A stretch of DNA of 11,896 bases. Origin: Planctomycetota bacterium. GTDB lineage: Bacteria; Planctomycetota; Planctomycetia; Pirellulales; Pirellulaceae. The stretch spans positions 1 to 11,896 of the forward strand of contig JAJSAJ010000257.1 in NCBI GenBank assembly GCA_024274855.1, read 5' to 3'. Shown piece by piece: positions 5,357 through 11,896 of this stretch. The translations under genes were made by a program, and so were the position numbers. The notes beneath the pieces are model-generated. The model was given only the letters and a program-made list of their open reading frames with translations, was not told the origin of the DNA and ran no database searches. Every line of letters starts with the position of its first letter. Within the stretch, counting starts at the first letter, position 1.

Positions 5357-6541
5357 TCAGTATCGCATTACCTTGCGAATCAGCCAAAGGCCAACTCCAA
5401 ACAAGACAACATTACCAAGCCACACAAAATAGGGTGGCAATACCCCACACTTGGCTCGATCCAATCCATACATCAACAGTGGATAATAGAGCAGCAGAAT
5501 CGGCAGGAAACAGAGCCCGAAACTAGTCCAGATATCGGCATTTCGGAGCCGTATGGCTAACGGCGCGCCCACCATGACAAAAAACAGGCAACTGAAGCCA
5601 TTGGCCCAACGCCTCCAGCGGACCAAGTGCAGCCGAAACAACTGCTTTTGCGCGTCTTGCATCTCCAAATAGTGGGATTTCCACGATCGACCTGCCAAGC
5701 CCTGGAAGTCCCCGGCAAGCATCTGGTAGGCACTCGCCGCAGCGTACTGTTGCTGAAGTGCCTGAATGTGCTCGCGCTGCCCCTCGACACGCTGTGGAAT
5801 CTCCTGCATCGCACAACTCGAGGGACTGACCGACCCGCCCCCTTTGCGCGCTGCCATGGTCAACGGAATCTCGTAGGACATCGCACCTGGAAAATTCCCG
5901 GTCCAGTCCTCGCCCCAGTCGACTAAACAGTCGTCCAGCACGATGCTCAGAGCCGTCTTGTCTGGATTCAATTCCAATCGGGCTTGTTCGGCGGTCAGTG
6001 TCAAAGGGTCACCACCCGATGGATGGAACGTCATCGTTGGGCGAATCAACTGCCGGTCTTGAACATCGACAACATTAATCGAAAACTGGCTTGTACTGTA
6101 CGCACGCTGGGTACGCAACATCCCGTACACAATCTGCTCGACCGATTGCAAGACGACCCGGTGTACACCACGCTGCCCCCAACTAGCCGCGATATCATTC
6201 AACCAAACGGCCCCTAGGCTGACCAGGAAAGCGAGCGCGAAACCAGGGCCGAGAAAGGCGAGCGGCGACACACCGAGCGACTTGGCTGCAAGCACTTCGT
6301 TCTCAGCCGACATACGGCCATACACGCTGCATGCGGCAAACAAAATCGTTCCAGGAACGGCAAAAACGAGAGCATTCGGCAAGAAATAGGGCATCAGTCG
6401 CAAGATGGGGCCCAAGCCAAGTCCCTGCCGAACGGCCTCTTGAGTCACGCCTGCTAGCAGTAACACCATCGTCATGCCCATCAGTGTCACAAGAAACACC
6501 TTGAGCAACTCCGACAGGATGTAGCGAGACATCAGCCACAT
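5357..6541 (-). CDS. LptF/LptG (YjgP/YjgQ) family permease
   Basis: A 394-residue inner-membrane protein with the usual family layout. Three TM segments (about 12-32, 50-71, 93-113), a large periplasmic region (about 114-310) and three more TM segments (about 313-333, 340-360, 369-391). The N-terminus SRYILSELLKVF and the segment GRMSAENEVLAAKSLGVSP (75-93) after the second TM are hallmarks of the family: the latter is the cytoplasmic coupling region that meets the LptB ATPase. LptF and LptG pull lipopolysaccharide from the inner membrane and pass it to LptC. Family assignment is firm, but whether it is LptF or LptG cannot be told, and no lptB, lptC or second permease is in the window. A Gln/Arg-rich helical piece (about 250-305) is inserted before TM4. 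The ATG at 6541 has GGGAG about 9 bases upstream; the ATG at 6532 is an alternative. A good promoter lies at 6583-6610. Confidence 0.9.
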   Translation of the reverse strand: MWLMSRYILSELLKVFLVTLMGMTMVLLLAGVTQEAVRQGLGLGPILRLMPYFLPNALVFAVPGTILFAACSVYGRMSAENEVLAAKSLGVSPLAFLGPGFALAFLVSLGAVWLNDIAASWGQRGVHRVVLQSVEQIVYGMLRTQRAYSTSQFSINVVDVQDRQLIRPTMTFHPSGGDPLTLTAEQARLELNPDKTALSIVLDDCLVDWGEDWTGNFPGAMSYEIPLTMAARKGGGSVSPSSCAMQEIPQRVEGQREHIQALQQQYAAASAYQMLAGDFQGLAGRSWKSHYLEMQDAQKQLFRLHLVRWRRWANGFSCLFFVMVGAPLAIRLRNADIWTSFGLCFLPILLLYYPLLMYGLDRAKCGVLPPYFVWLGNVVLFGVGLWLIRKVMRY

Positions 6542-6582
6542 TCGATACGTCTCCCGAATGAACTTGGAACCTTAGAGCAGGG

Positions 6583-6610
6583 ACCATACCAAGTTTCTGC
6601 GTTCTTTCAA
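6583..6610 (-). promoter_or_regulatory. Probable promoter of the LptF/G-like gene
   Basis: On the minus strand TTGAAA (6610-6605, five of six consensus bases) and TATGGT (6588-6583, four of six) are 16 bases apart, with TGG before the -10 as in an extended promoter. It lies in the 83-base gap after the phosphatase gene and suggests the permease can be transcribed on its own. A 7-bp inverted repeat (AACTTGG 6561-6567, CCAAGTT 6589-6595) brackets the predicted start of transcription. Confidence 0.45.
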
Positions 6611-6624
6611 ACGACAAATTCGGG

Positions 6625-7914
6625 TCATTTATGTTTGTGATGATGGCCCTGCTGTCTCAGTTCCTTCATCATATGGCTGATGGCGTTCGCATAGCTGGTC
6701 AGAGCAGCCTTATAGTCCCGTGACCGAGCTGATTGCTCGGCCACTTGACAGAATTGATTGAACTGATCGATATCCAGTTTCCAATCCGAGCCCTGAGTCG
6801 CTTCGCGCAACTGTTGAACCATCACCGTCAGTTTCTCGATAAAACCTGCATTGACGGGGCACTTGATGCTGACATACGGCCCTTTTCCAAGACGTCGGGT
6901 ATTGCCAAGCGCGACACCCTGGGGTGTAAAGACCCAGCGTTGCAGGGCAGCGACCACAAGGGAAACAATTCCACCGCCAAGCGCTACGGCGGCAGGAACG
7001 CGTTGCTGAACGACCAGCATCGCAATCGCGGCGAGAAAGCAGACACCCGTCGCAATGAAGACGAACGGATGGACGGCACCATAACCCTTCTCGCGTTGGA
7101 CCATCAGTGGCTCGGACGTCGCCATCCGAGTCGTCATGGTCGGCCCGGTCACTTTCACAACAAGTGCTGTAACATTGTCAGGCCCGCCTCGCAAGTTCGC
7201 CAGATCAGCTAGCAGTTGCGCCGCCTCTCGAGGTGGCAACGTCGCCAGAATCGGCCCCATTTCTTCATCCTTGACAGGACCGGACAACCCGTCACTGCAC
7301 AACAGGAACGTATCCCCCAATTCAATTGGGAAAGGGCCTTCAAAATCAGTGTGAACGGCCGCATTGGGCCCGAGCGATCGCGTGATGATGTTCTTGGGGA
7401 CCGTGCGTGCCAATTCCGAGCCTTCGGTCAAGTGCCCGCTGGCTCGCAACTCCCAGACCAGGCTATGGTCAAATGTCAACTGGTCCAGCTGGTCGCCGCG
7501 TAGCCGGTAGACACGACTATCACCCACATGGGCGACCATGGCGCCCTGGGGCAACAGAACCAACACACTGGTCGTCGTCCCCATATTATGGAAGTCGAGA
7601 TTCGCCTGCCCGCGTTGATGCACCTCGGCATTTGTCTCAACAATGGCTTTGTGCAACGCTTCCGGTGCGGACATTCCCTGGTACTTGTGATACCGATGTG
7701 ATATCCCCGTAACTGCCATCTCACTGGCCAACTCACCGGCCGCATGAGCACCCATTCCATCGGCAACGACAAACAGATGGCCGTACTGCTGCCATGACGC
7801 CATGTCGGTAGCCAACACAACGGAATAGGCGTCCTGATTGGTTGTGCGTCGCATCCCGATGTCACTGACCTCGGCATGCTGTAAACACTCGTCCCAATTC
7901 ACAATGCTATCCAA
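6625..7914 (-). CDS. PP2C-type Ser/Thr protein phosphatase with two TM segments and a TPR-like tail
   Basis: A 429-residue protein. The phosphatase domain covers about 12-257 and carries all metal-site motifs: SDIGMRRTTNQDAY (Asp28), VVADGMGAHAAGE (Asp52-Gly53), GTTTSVLVL (112-120), HVGDSRVYRLR (Asp132), CSDGLSG (Asp208) and GGPDNVTALVV (Asp246-Asn247). It should remove phosphate from Ser/Thr in cytoplasmic proteins using Mn or Mg. Two hydrophobic segments (about 283-303 and 307-325) form a hairpin anchor, so the C-terminal part is also cytoplasmic. That part includes one TPR-like helix pair (AEQSARSRDYKAALTSYANAI, 392-412 in two pieces) and ends in a His/Lys-rich tail (GHHHKHK). PP2C enzymes of this type usually oppose Hanks-type kinases; no kinase gene is in the window. 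The start is TTG at 7914 with GAGGA about 10 bases upstream; a GTG at 7902 is the alternative. The permease gene follows 83 bases later. Confidence 0.92.
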   Translation of the reverse strand: MDSIVNWDECLQHAEVSDIGMRRTTNQDAYSVVLATDMASWQQYGHLFVVADGMGAHAAGELASEMAVTGISHRYHKYQGMSAPEALHKAIVETNAEVHQRGQANLDFHNMGTTTSVLVLLPQGAMVAHVGDSRVYRLRGDQLDQLTFDHSLVWELRASGHLTEGSELARTVPKNIITRSLGPNAAVHTDFEGPFPIELGDTFLLCSDGLSGPVKDEEMGPILATLPPREAAQLLADLANLRGGPDNVTALVVKVTGPTMTTRMATSEPLMVQREKGYGAVHPFVFIATGVCFLAAIAMLVVQQRVPAAVALGGGIVSLVVAALQRWVFTPQGVALGNTRRLGKGPYVSIKCPVNAGFIEKLTVMVQQLREATQGSDWKLDIDQFNQFCQVAEQSARSRDYKAALTSYANAISHMMKELRQQGHHHKHK

Positions 7915-7960
7915 ACCTATTCGATCCTCAAAAGAAGTCTCACCATCGAAATCCCCAGCT

Positions 7961-7989
7961 CAGCTCCAGCAAGCTGAACGGTGGAGCTG
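7961..7989. repeat. Small inverted repeat in the phosphatase gene leader
   Basis: CAGCTCC (7961-7967) pairs with GGAGCTG (7983-7989) around 15 bases. It lies about 47 bases before the TTG start on the minus strand and would form a leader hairpin in that message. Confidence 0.4.
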
Positions 7990-8074
7990 CGTCCGTCGCA
8001 CAAGACTAACAGCCAACACTCACGGTCATCCGGCGTCGCCTGGGCACGTCAAAACACTCCACACATCATTTCAC

Positions 8075-8083
8075 ATTATCGCA
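8075..8083 (-). promoter_or_regulatory. Possible extended -10 promoter of the PP2C gene
   Basis: The minus strand reads TGC-GATAAT here, an extended -10 with five of six consensus bases. The -35 position holds only a poor match (TTAGCG). It would give a leader of about 155 bases. This is the best candidate I see on the minus strand of the 7915-8415 gap. Confidence 0.25.
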
Positions 8084-8150
8084 CAAAGGCTAGAAGACGC
8101 TAACCTACCTGGCTACCATAATTTACCATTTTTCGGCAGTGCAGTGGGTC

Positions 8151-8272
8151 GAACCGGCCTTGATTGCAATCCGGTTCAGCAGCAGGCAAACAGGTCCCGG
8201 CTGCAGTTCCAAGCCTCTTGTAGCGTCCTGGATTACGCCATGTCCCGCTCGGCAAGCGGGACCTACCTGGAC
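8151..8272. repeat. Cluster of inverted repeats in the divergent intergenic region
   Basis: Two foldbacks lie in the otherwise empty 7915-8415 stretch. GAACCGG (8151-8157) pairs with CCGGTTC (8171-8177), with the perfect palindrome GATTGCAATC (8162-8171) between. GTCCCGCT (8242-8249) pairs with AGCGGGAC (8255-8262) around CGGCA, and is enclosed by GTCCTGG (8225-8231) against CCTGGAC (8266-8272) with one mismatch. There is no T tract, so these are not typical terminators; a dispersed repeat fragment is more likely. I see no credible reading frame in this stretch. Confidence 0.6.
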
Positions 8273-8350
8273 CACGTTACGATCAAGGCCGATTGCCCCC
8301 ACTTCGGGTCCACATCGAGCGGGCTCGGAAGGAATTGGGGACAATTCGAT

Positions 8351-8380
8351 CTGGCAGCCAACAAGCCGGACGGTTATACT
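8351..8380 (+). promoter_or_regulatory. Probable promoter of the PEGA lipoprotein gene
   Basis: CTGGCA (8351-8356, four of six) and TATACT (8375-8380, five of six) are 18 bases apart. Transcription would start near 8387, leaving a short leader that contains the ribosome binding site AGAGGG at 8402-8407. Confidence 0.5.
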
Positions 8381-8415
8381 CCCCCCGCTTTTTTCGTATC
8401 GAGAGGGTTTCCAGA

Positions 8416-8955
8416 GTGAACAGAATGCGATGTTCGGCCAAGAGATATGCGGCACCTGTCCTGCTGCTACTAGCGGTACTTCAATTGGGGTGCGTCCGTC
8501 GCCGGATGACGGTTCGGAGCAATCCCCCGGGTGCGGTCGTCTATGTGGACAATCGGCGAATCGGTGTCACCCCCGTGTCAACCGCCTTCACCTACTATGG
8601 CACACGGCGAGTCCAACTTGTGAAAGACGGATATGAAAGCGTAACGAAGGACCACAAGTTCACAACTCCCTGGTACCAATGGATTGGCTTGGATTTCGTT
8701 GCCGAGAACCTCTGGCCGATCGAAACACGTGACGAGCGCATTTTGGATTTCCAGTTGTCACCCCAGCAATCGATACCACCGACCAAGATTCTGGCAAGGG
8801 CCGAGCAGTTGCGGACAAGTGCCCAGCAGGATCTTCTGACGCAACCGTTGCCGGCTCCGAAACAACCGGAGCAGGCGAGTCTGTTGCAACCGATCAAGAA
8901 CCACATCCACGCTCTTCAGCAGCGTCTCCATCCATCCAGACCGATAGGCCAATGA
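8416..8955 (+). CDS. PEGA-domain lipoprotein
   Basis: A 179-residue protein started at the GTG at 8416, because AGAGGG lies 8 bases upstream; the longer frame from 8293 runs through the promoter. Residues 11-25 form a hydrophobic signal peptide ending LQLGC, so Cys26 is the probable lipid anchor. A PEGA domain follows (about 31-75: MTVRSNPPGAVVYVDNRRIG, then TPVSTAFTYYGTRRVQLVKDGYE). PEGA domains are small beta folds found in surface and envelope proteins and are thought to mediate binding. The C-terminal 60 residues are Gln/Pro-rich and probably flexible. The function is unknown; the protein should face the periplasm or cell surface. The gene converges on mlaD with only 4 bases between the stop codons and no terminator between them, so antisense overlap of the two messages is likely. 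A link to the neighbouring lipid transporter is possible but only by position. Confidence 0.85.
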   Translation: MNRMRCSAKRYAAPVLLLLAVLQLGCVRRRMTVRSNPPGAVVYVDNRRIGVTPVSTAFTYYGTRRVQLVKDGYESVTKDHKFTTPWYQWIGLDFVAENLWPIETRDERILDFQLSPQQSIPPTKILARAEQLRTSAQQDLLTQPLPAPKQPEQASLLQPIKNHIHALQQRLHPSRPIGQ

Positions 8956-8959
8956 GCGG

Positions 8960-10084
8960 TCACCGGTGAGTAGGCCACTTCACGCCGGCGCCGTTCGGTT
9001 TCCGATCGAGCGCGCCTTTGACTCCCAGTTGACGAGGATCCCTCGCAATCTTGTCTGTAAAGACACGAGCGTCGGAGAGGATCGGCTGGACCTTCTGCGC
9101 GAGTTCCTCCAGCTGTTTAGCGGCCCGGTTCAAACGATCATACAGTTCCCGATCGTGAATCAGGCTACCAACGGTCCCTTCGCGGCTGTTGATTGCTCGA
9201 CTTAGCTGCACCAGATTGCCCAACAACTCATCGACGTTCTGTGCGGTGTTGGCCAGACCTTCGGAAATCTGTTCACCTCGTTCACCCAAGGGTGCCGTAA
9301 AATCTTCGAGGTTTGCAAGGTTACGTTCCGCACGTGCGGAGACGCGTCCGAATCCATTCAGGGTTTCTCGAGTTTGCTTGAGCGTATCGCGCGCATCAGC
9401 GAACAACTTGGGCAGATCCTCAAGCGATTGCCGCAGTCCGGCTTTTAGATTTGGGTCCCCCAAGATTTCCTGAAAACTAGCCATGGCATTATTAAAGCTG
9501 TCCAGGGCAATATCCGTTTTCCGAATAATCTGCTGCAACTGATCACGGTTGGAGCCAACCAGTGAGTTCATGCTGCGAGCCAGGGTGGAGACCTCAGCGC
9601 CCGCGCTTTCAATCGAACCGATTGCCGAACCAATCTGACCTTCAAGACCCGTCAACACATCGATCGGATTGGCAGCCACGACACCATTTGTCAGATACTC
9701 CCGGTCCGAAATGGGATCGGCTGCAAGTTCCGGCGCATTCGTTCTCACAAACTCGAGCACCGCGTCACCCGTGACGAGCGAACCGGTGCTGATCCGACAG
9801 ACCTCATTCATCTTCAACCGATATTTTGCGTCGACCTTCAGGGTGAGGAGCACACCTCCCTCATCACGCAACTCGACATTCGAAACGCGGCCGATCTGGA
9901 TTCCGCTCTTCCGAACCGGTGTATCAACGGTCACACCCGGCGCCTCGGGAAAAACAATATAGACCGTATAGCGGGCTTTGAACGGATTAGGCCACGCGCC
10001 TAGCAACGTAATGAGAATCACCGTGATGATTGCTGCTGCAACAACAACCACGCCGACTCGAAATTTCAGTGCCCGTTCGTCCAT
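8960..10084 (-). CDS. mlaD: MCE/MlaD-type substrate-binding protein of a lipid ABC transporter
   Basis: I start this at the ATG at 10084 (374 residues, beginning MDERALKFRVGVVVV). This gives the short cytoplasmic N-terminus plus one TM (about 9-29) usual for MlaD. The GTG at 10156 would add 24 residues of no family character. The MCE domain spans about 37-115 (YTVYIVFPEAPGVTVDTPVR, then SGIQIGRVSNVEL, ending GDAVLEFV). Such domains form hexameric rings in the periplasm that hold lipid. The rest (about 130-345) is mainly helical and rich in Leu, Asn and Gln, much longer than the 183-residue E. coli MlaD and nearer to long MCE proteins that form needle-like tunnels. The C-terminus has DPRQLGVKGAL. 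mlaF and mlaE lie upstream on the same strand, though separated from mlaD by 208 bases that contain a repeat element. The exact lipid and direction of transport are not deducible. Confidence 0.9.
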   Translation of the reverse strand: MDERALKFRVGVVVVAAAIITVILITLLGAWPNPFKARYTVYIVFPEAPGVTVDTPVRKSGIQIGRVSNVELRDEGGVLLTLKVDAKYRLKMNEVCRISTGSLVTGDAVLEFVRTNAPELAADPISDREYLTNGVVAANPIDVLTGLEGQIGSAIGSIESAGAEVSTLARSMNSLVGSNRDQLQQIIRKTDIALDSFNNAMASFQEILGDPNLKAGLRQSLEDLPKLFADARDTLKQTRETLNGFGRVSARAERNLANLEDFTAPLGERGEQISEGLANTAQNVDELLGNLVQLSRAINSREGTVGSLIHDRELYDRLNRAAKQLEELAQKVQPILSDARVFTDKIARDPRQLGVKGALDRKPNGAGVKWPTHR

Positions 10085-10186
10085 GATCCCTGCTCGATTC
10101 CCTTCGCGACCGATCAGCTCGTGATCGACATACGACGGACGTGACAACAGCAACACGCCCTGCCCGCCCCAATCACTCGGCTCAAA

Positions 10187-10296
10187 CTAGTGCTTTGTCA
10201 AAGCCGGGCCCGAGGGTTGTGATGTTCGCTTCAGACGAACATTCCTGCCGTTTCCGGCGTGAGCAACCCCAAAATCAGACATTGACACAGCCCTAG
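10187..10296. mobile_element. MITE-like inverted-repeat element between mlaF and mlaD
   Basis: CTAGTGCTTTGTCA (10187-10200) faces TGACACAGCCCTAG (10283-10296): 12 of 14 bases pair, and both ends are CTAG. Inside, GGGTTG (10214-10219) pairs with CAACCC (10264-10269). These enclose two hairpins: ATGTTCG/CGAACAT (10222-10228 and 10236-10242) and GCCG/CGGC (10247-10250 and 10255-10258). Near the left end are GCTTTG-T-CAAAGC and CGGGCCCG palindromes. The element is 110 bp, has no coding potential and is consistent with a non-autonomous miniature element. The right-end CTAG contains the mlaF stop codon. Confidence 0.6.
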
Positions 10297-11141
10297 GGAG
10301 CCTCTGAATCCCAGCTCAATTCGCCACGCATCTCCATCAATCGTTCGCCTGCCTCCCCACGAACAAACTGCCGGACACGACGATCCTCGGTCCGCTCCAA
10401 CTCACTCGGTGGACCGTCAAAAATGATCTGCGATTCATCGTCTTGCAATCGTGCCAGCGGGTAAATCATGACGACCCGATCAGCTACCTTGCGAGCAGTT
10501 CGCATGTCGTGCGTCACTATCACGCTCGTCACGGCATACCGCCTACGTGACTGCATCATCAGTTCATTGATGACATCACTGACGATCGGATCAAGCCCGG
10601 TCGTCGGCTCGTCATACAACATGACTTCCGGATTCATCACGGAGGCCCGAGCCACGCCAACACGTTTCCGCATCCCACCCGACAATTCGGCCGGCTTCTT
10701 GGTGACCACGGAATCGGGTAGTCCAACGTCCGCAAGTCGAGCCATCACCATCTCCCGAACTTCTTCATCCGAATGCTTTCGATGCTGCCGAACTGGAAAT
10801 GCAACGTTCTGGCCGACTGTCATGCTGTCGAACAACGCAGCATTCTGAAAAACAAACCCGAACCGGACTCGCTGTTCGGCCAACCGCTGCGCACTCAATG
10901 TCGCCAAGTCAACACCGTCAAAAAATATTTGGCCCCGCGTCGGGCGGATCAGCCGAATCAATGTCTTCAACAAGACGGTCTTACCGCATCCGCTTTCACC
11001 AATGATCGCCACCGACTCTCCACGAACAACCGTCAAATTAATATCTCGCAACACGCACTGCTGCCCAAACCGGACATGCAGGTTTCGGATCTCCAGGATG
11101 GGATCGTCCCACGATTCGTTTTCGTCGTCAGCGTTCATCAT
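10293..11141 (-). CDS. mlaF: MlaF-type ABC transporter ATPase
   Basis: A 282-residue ATP-binding subunit of the lipid transporter. Motifs: Walker A GESGCGKT (48-55), Q loop Gln99 in FVFQNAALFDSMTVGQNVAF (96-115), signature LSGGM (153-157) with KRVGVARA following, Walker B VMLYDE (173-178), D loop GLDP and H loop His211. The Q-loop segment and signature LSGGMRKR are those of the MlaF/Mkl group. Two such subunits should sit under the MlaE dimer and drive lipid movement. The first ATG (11141) shares its A with the TGA stop of mlaE, so the two are translationally coupled; a second ATG follows directly at 11138. The stop TAG is part of the CTAG end of the repeat element at 10187-10296, so the last residues (about SWDSEAP) may have been set by an insertion. 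No domain appears missing. Confidence 0.95.
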   Translation of the reverse strand: MMNADDENESWDDPILEIRNLHVRFGQQCVLRDINLTVVRGESVAIIGESGCGKTVLLKTLIRLIRPTRGQIFFDGVDLATLSAQRLAEQRVRFGFVFQNAALFDSMTVGQNVAFPVRQHRKHSDEEVREMVMARLADVGLPDSVVTKKPAELSGGMRKRVGVARASVMNPEVMLYDEPTTGLDPIVSDVINELMMQSRRRYAVTSVIVTHDMRTARKVADRVVMIYPLARLQDDESQIIFDGPPSELERTEDRRVRQFVRGEAGERLMEMRGELSWDSEAP

Positions 11142-11896
11142 CAGAAAAACAGCTTGGCTCCACCCGGCCAGATCGCGTAATAGATCGTGTCGAGCAGAAT
11201 CCCCAGGAACAGATCAAGAACTAGAATCAACACGAACGAGACCACAAACGCAGCCGTCGCCGCTCGCCCAACACCCTCGGCACCGGGCGTGCAATGAAAT
11301 CCGCGATGACAGCCGATCATCGCAATCGCCGCTCCAAAAAACACACTCTTGAAAACGCCCACGAAAATGTCGAAACCGCCAATAAATTCTCGTGAATTGT
11401 GCAGATAAAAATGCCGATCGATTCCGAGCACAAAAACACTGTAGAAATAGGCCCCCACAACCCCCATGAAATCGGCCATGATTGTCAGGGTCGGTATCAG
11501 AAAAATACAGGCCAGGAATCGCGGAACAACCAGGTAGTGAAGAGGATCCGCCCCCATGCTCTCCAACGCATCAATCTGTTCCGTGACTCGCATCGTCCCC
11601 AACTCAGCCGCCATCGCGCCACCGACGCGCCCGGCCAACATCGTGGCAGCCAAAACGGGACCTAACTCACGCACTAATGACATGTTGATAACGGCACCCA
11701 AGCGAGTCTCCAAGCCGATCTGCCGGAATTGAAAGTGACTCTGCACGGCCAAGACCATTCCGATGAATGTCCCAGTCAGTGCCACGACCGGAAGACTCAG
11801 TACACCGACCTGATAGAAGTTTGGCAGCAGCGTTTCGCGACGTGGCAGTCCCGTCAGCAGCCAGACCATCGTCCGCCACGTAAAAACGGAAAAATC
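11141..11896 (-). CDS. mlaE: MlaE-type permease of a lipid ABC transporter, 5' end cut by the window
   Basis: The frame stays open to the last base of the window; beyond the first ATG at 11869 it continues upstream as DFSVFTWRT, so the true start lies outside. About 251 residues are visible. Family marks: LPRRETLLPNFYQVGVLSLP, GTFIGMVLAVQ, RELGPVLAATMLAGRVG with AMAAELGTMRVTEQIDAL and the Met-Gly-Ala-Asp-Pro that follows (the coupling region that meets MlaF), and GAEGVGRAATAAFVVSF near the end. About five hydrophobic segments are visible. Two copies make the membrane core of the Mla complex; MlaF binds below and the MCE protein above. The stop TGA overlaps the mlaF ATG by one base. Partners of the proteobacterial system, MlaA (outer-membrane lipoprotein), MlaB and MlaC, are not in the window. 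Confidence 0.94.
   Translation of the reverse strand, partial: DFSVFTWRTMVWLLTGLPRRETLLPNFYQVGVLSLPVVALTGTFIGMVLAVQSHFQFRQIGLETRLGAVINMSLVRELGPVLAATMLAGRVGGAMAAELGTMRVTEQIDALESMGADPLHYLVVPRFLACIFLIPTLTIMADFMGVVGAYFYSVFVLGIDRHFYLHNSREFIGGFDIFVGVFKSVFFGAAIAMIGCHRGFHCTPGAEGVGRAATAAFVVSFVLILVLDLFLGILLDTIYYAIWPGGAKLFF

Noticed and set aside
8293..8415. Longer start of the PEGA protein
   Set aside because: The added 41 residues cover the promoter and hide the signal peptide; the GTG at 8416 has a well spaced AGAGGG.
8139..8636. Plus-strand frames through the divergent region
   Set aside because: They run through palindromes and into the PEGA gene in another frame, with no recognisable protein features.
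10128..10144. Fifth copy of the lexA-flanking palindrome (ACGACGGACGTG)
   Set aside because: Only one half-site is present and the second arm is absent; probably chance.
10085..10156. Longer start of the MCE protein at GTG 10156
   Set aside because: The added residues have no family character and would put 30 residues before a TM that normally lies near the N-terminus. The ribosome binding site evidence is weak for both starts.

Overview
The window looks like chromosomal DNA of a planctomycete. This is inferred from family signatures, not from a database search. The signs are a DUF1559 pseudopilin-like protein with an H-X9-DG C-terminal motif, a small lipoprotein right after it, a PEGA-domain lipoprotein of a type I associate with planctomycetes, an MCE protein with a short cytoplasmic N-terminus, moderately high GC, GTG and TTG starts, and intergenic regions full of palindromic repeats. 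I see no tRNA, rRNA, CRISPR array, transposase or phage gene.

Layout. 1-588 (+) is the 3' end of the DUF1559 gene, followed by a 55-residue Lys/Ala/Pro-rich lipoprotein (655-822) and a strong intrinsic terminator. 823-1270 holds a 3 x 39-bp palindromic tandem repeat, a sigma70-type promoter and a long leader for lexA (1271-1876, +). 1877-2107 separates lexA from the convergent minus-strand genes and carries a large foldback element plus one inverted copy of the palindrome seen upstream of lexA. From 7914 down to 2108 (minus) come a membrane-anchored PP2C phosphatase, an LptF/LptG-family permease, a sensor histidine kinase and an NtrC-type sigma54 response regulator whose gene overlaps the kinase gene. 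7915-8415 is a gene-free divergent region with palindromes and the promoter of the PEGA lipoprotein (8416-8955, +). From the right edge down to 8960 (minus) is an Mla-type lipid transport set: mlaE (cut by the window), mlaF and mlaD, with a 110-bp inverted-repeat element lodged between mlaF and mlaD.

How the genes may work together. MlaE, MlaF and MlaD should form an inner-membrane ABC complex moving phospholipid between membranes. The LptF/G-like protein belongs to the lipopolysaccharide export permease family. Much of the region is therefore about building or maintaining a Gram-negative-type envelope. The kinase/regulator pair and the PP2C phosphatase could regulate envelope genes, but nothing in the sequence proves that link. 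LexA is a complete, self-cleaving SOS repressor.

I found no clear new multi-gene system. The most unusual content is the set of structured intergenic repeats: (i) a foldback at 1935-2009 with two small hairpins at its tip, (ii) a 110-bp element at 10187-10296 with CTAG ends, one of which supplies the mlaF stop codon, and (iii) a 20-bp palindrome present three times in tandem on one side of lexA and once, inverted, on the other. A poly-A slip site in the kinase/regulator overlap is also worth a look. Several gene starts were moved from the longest reading frame on ribosome-binding-site or domain grounds.
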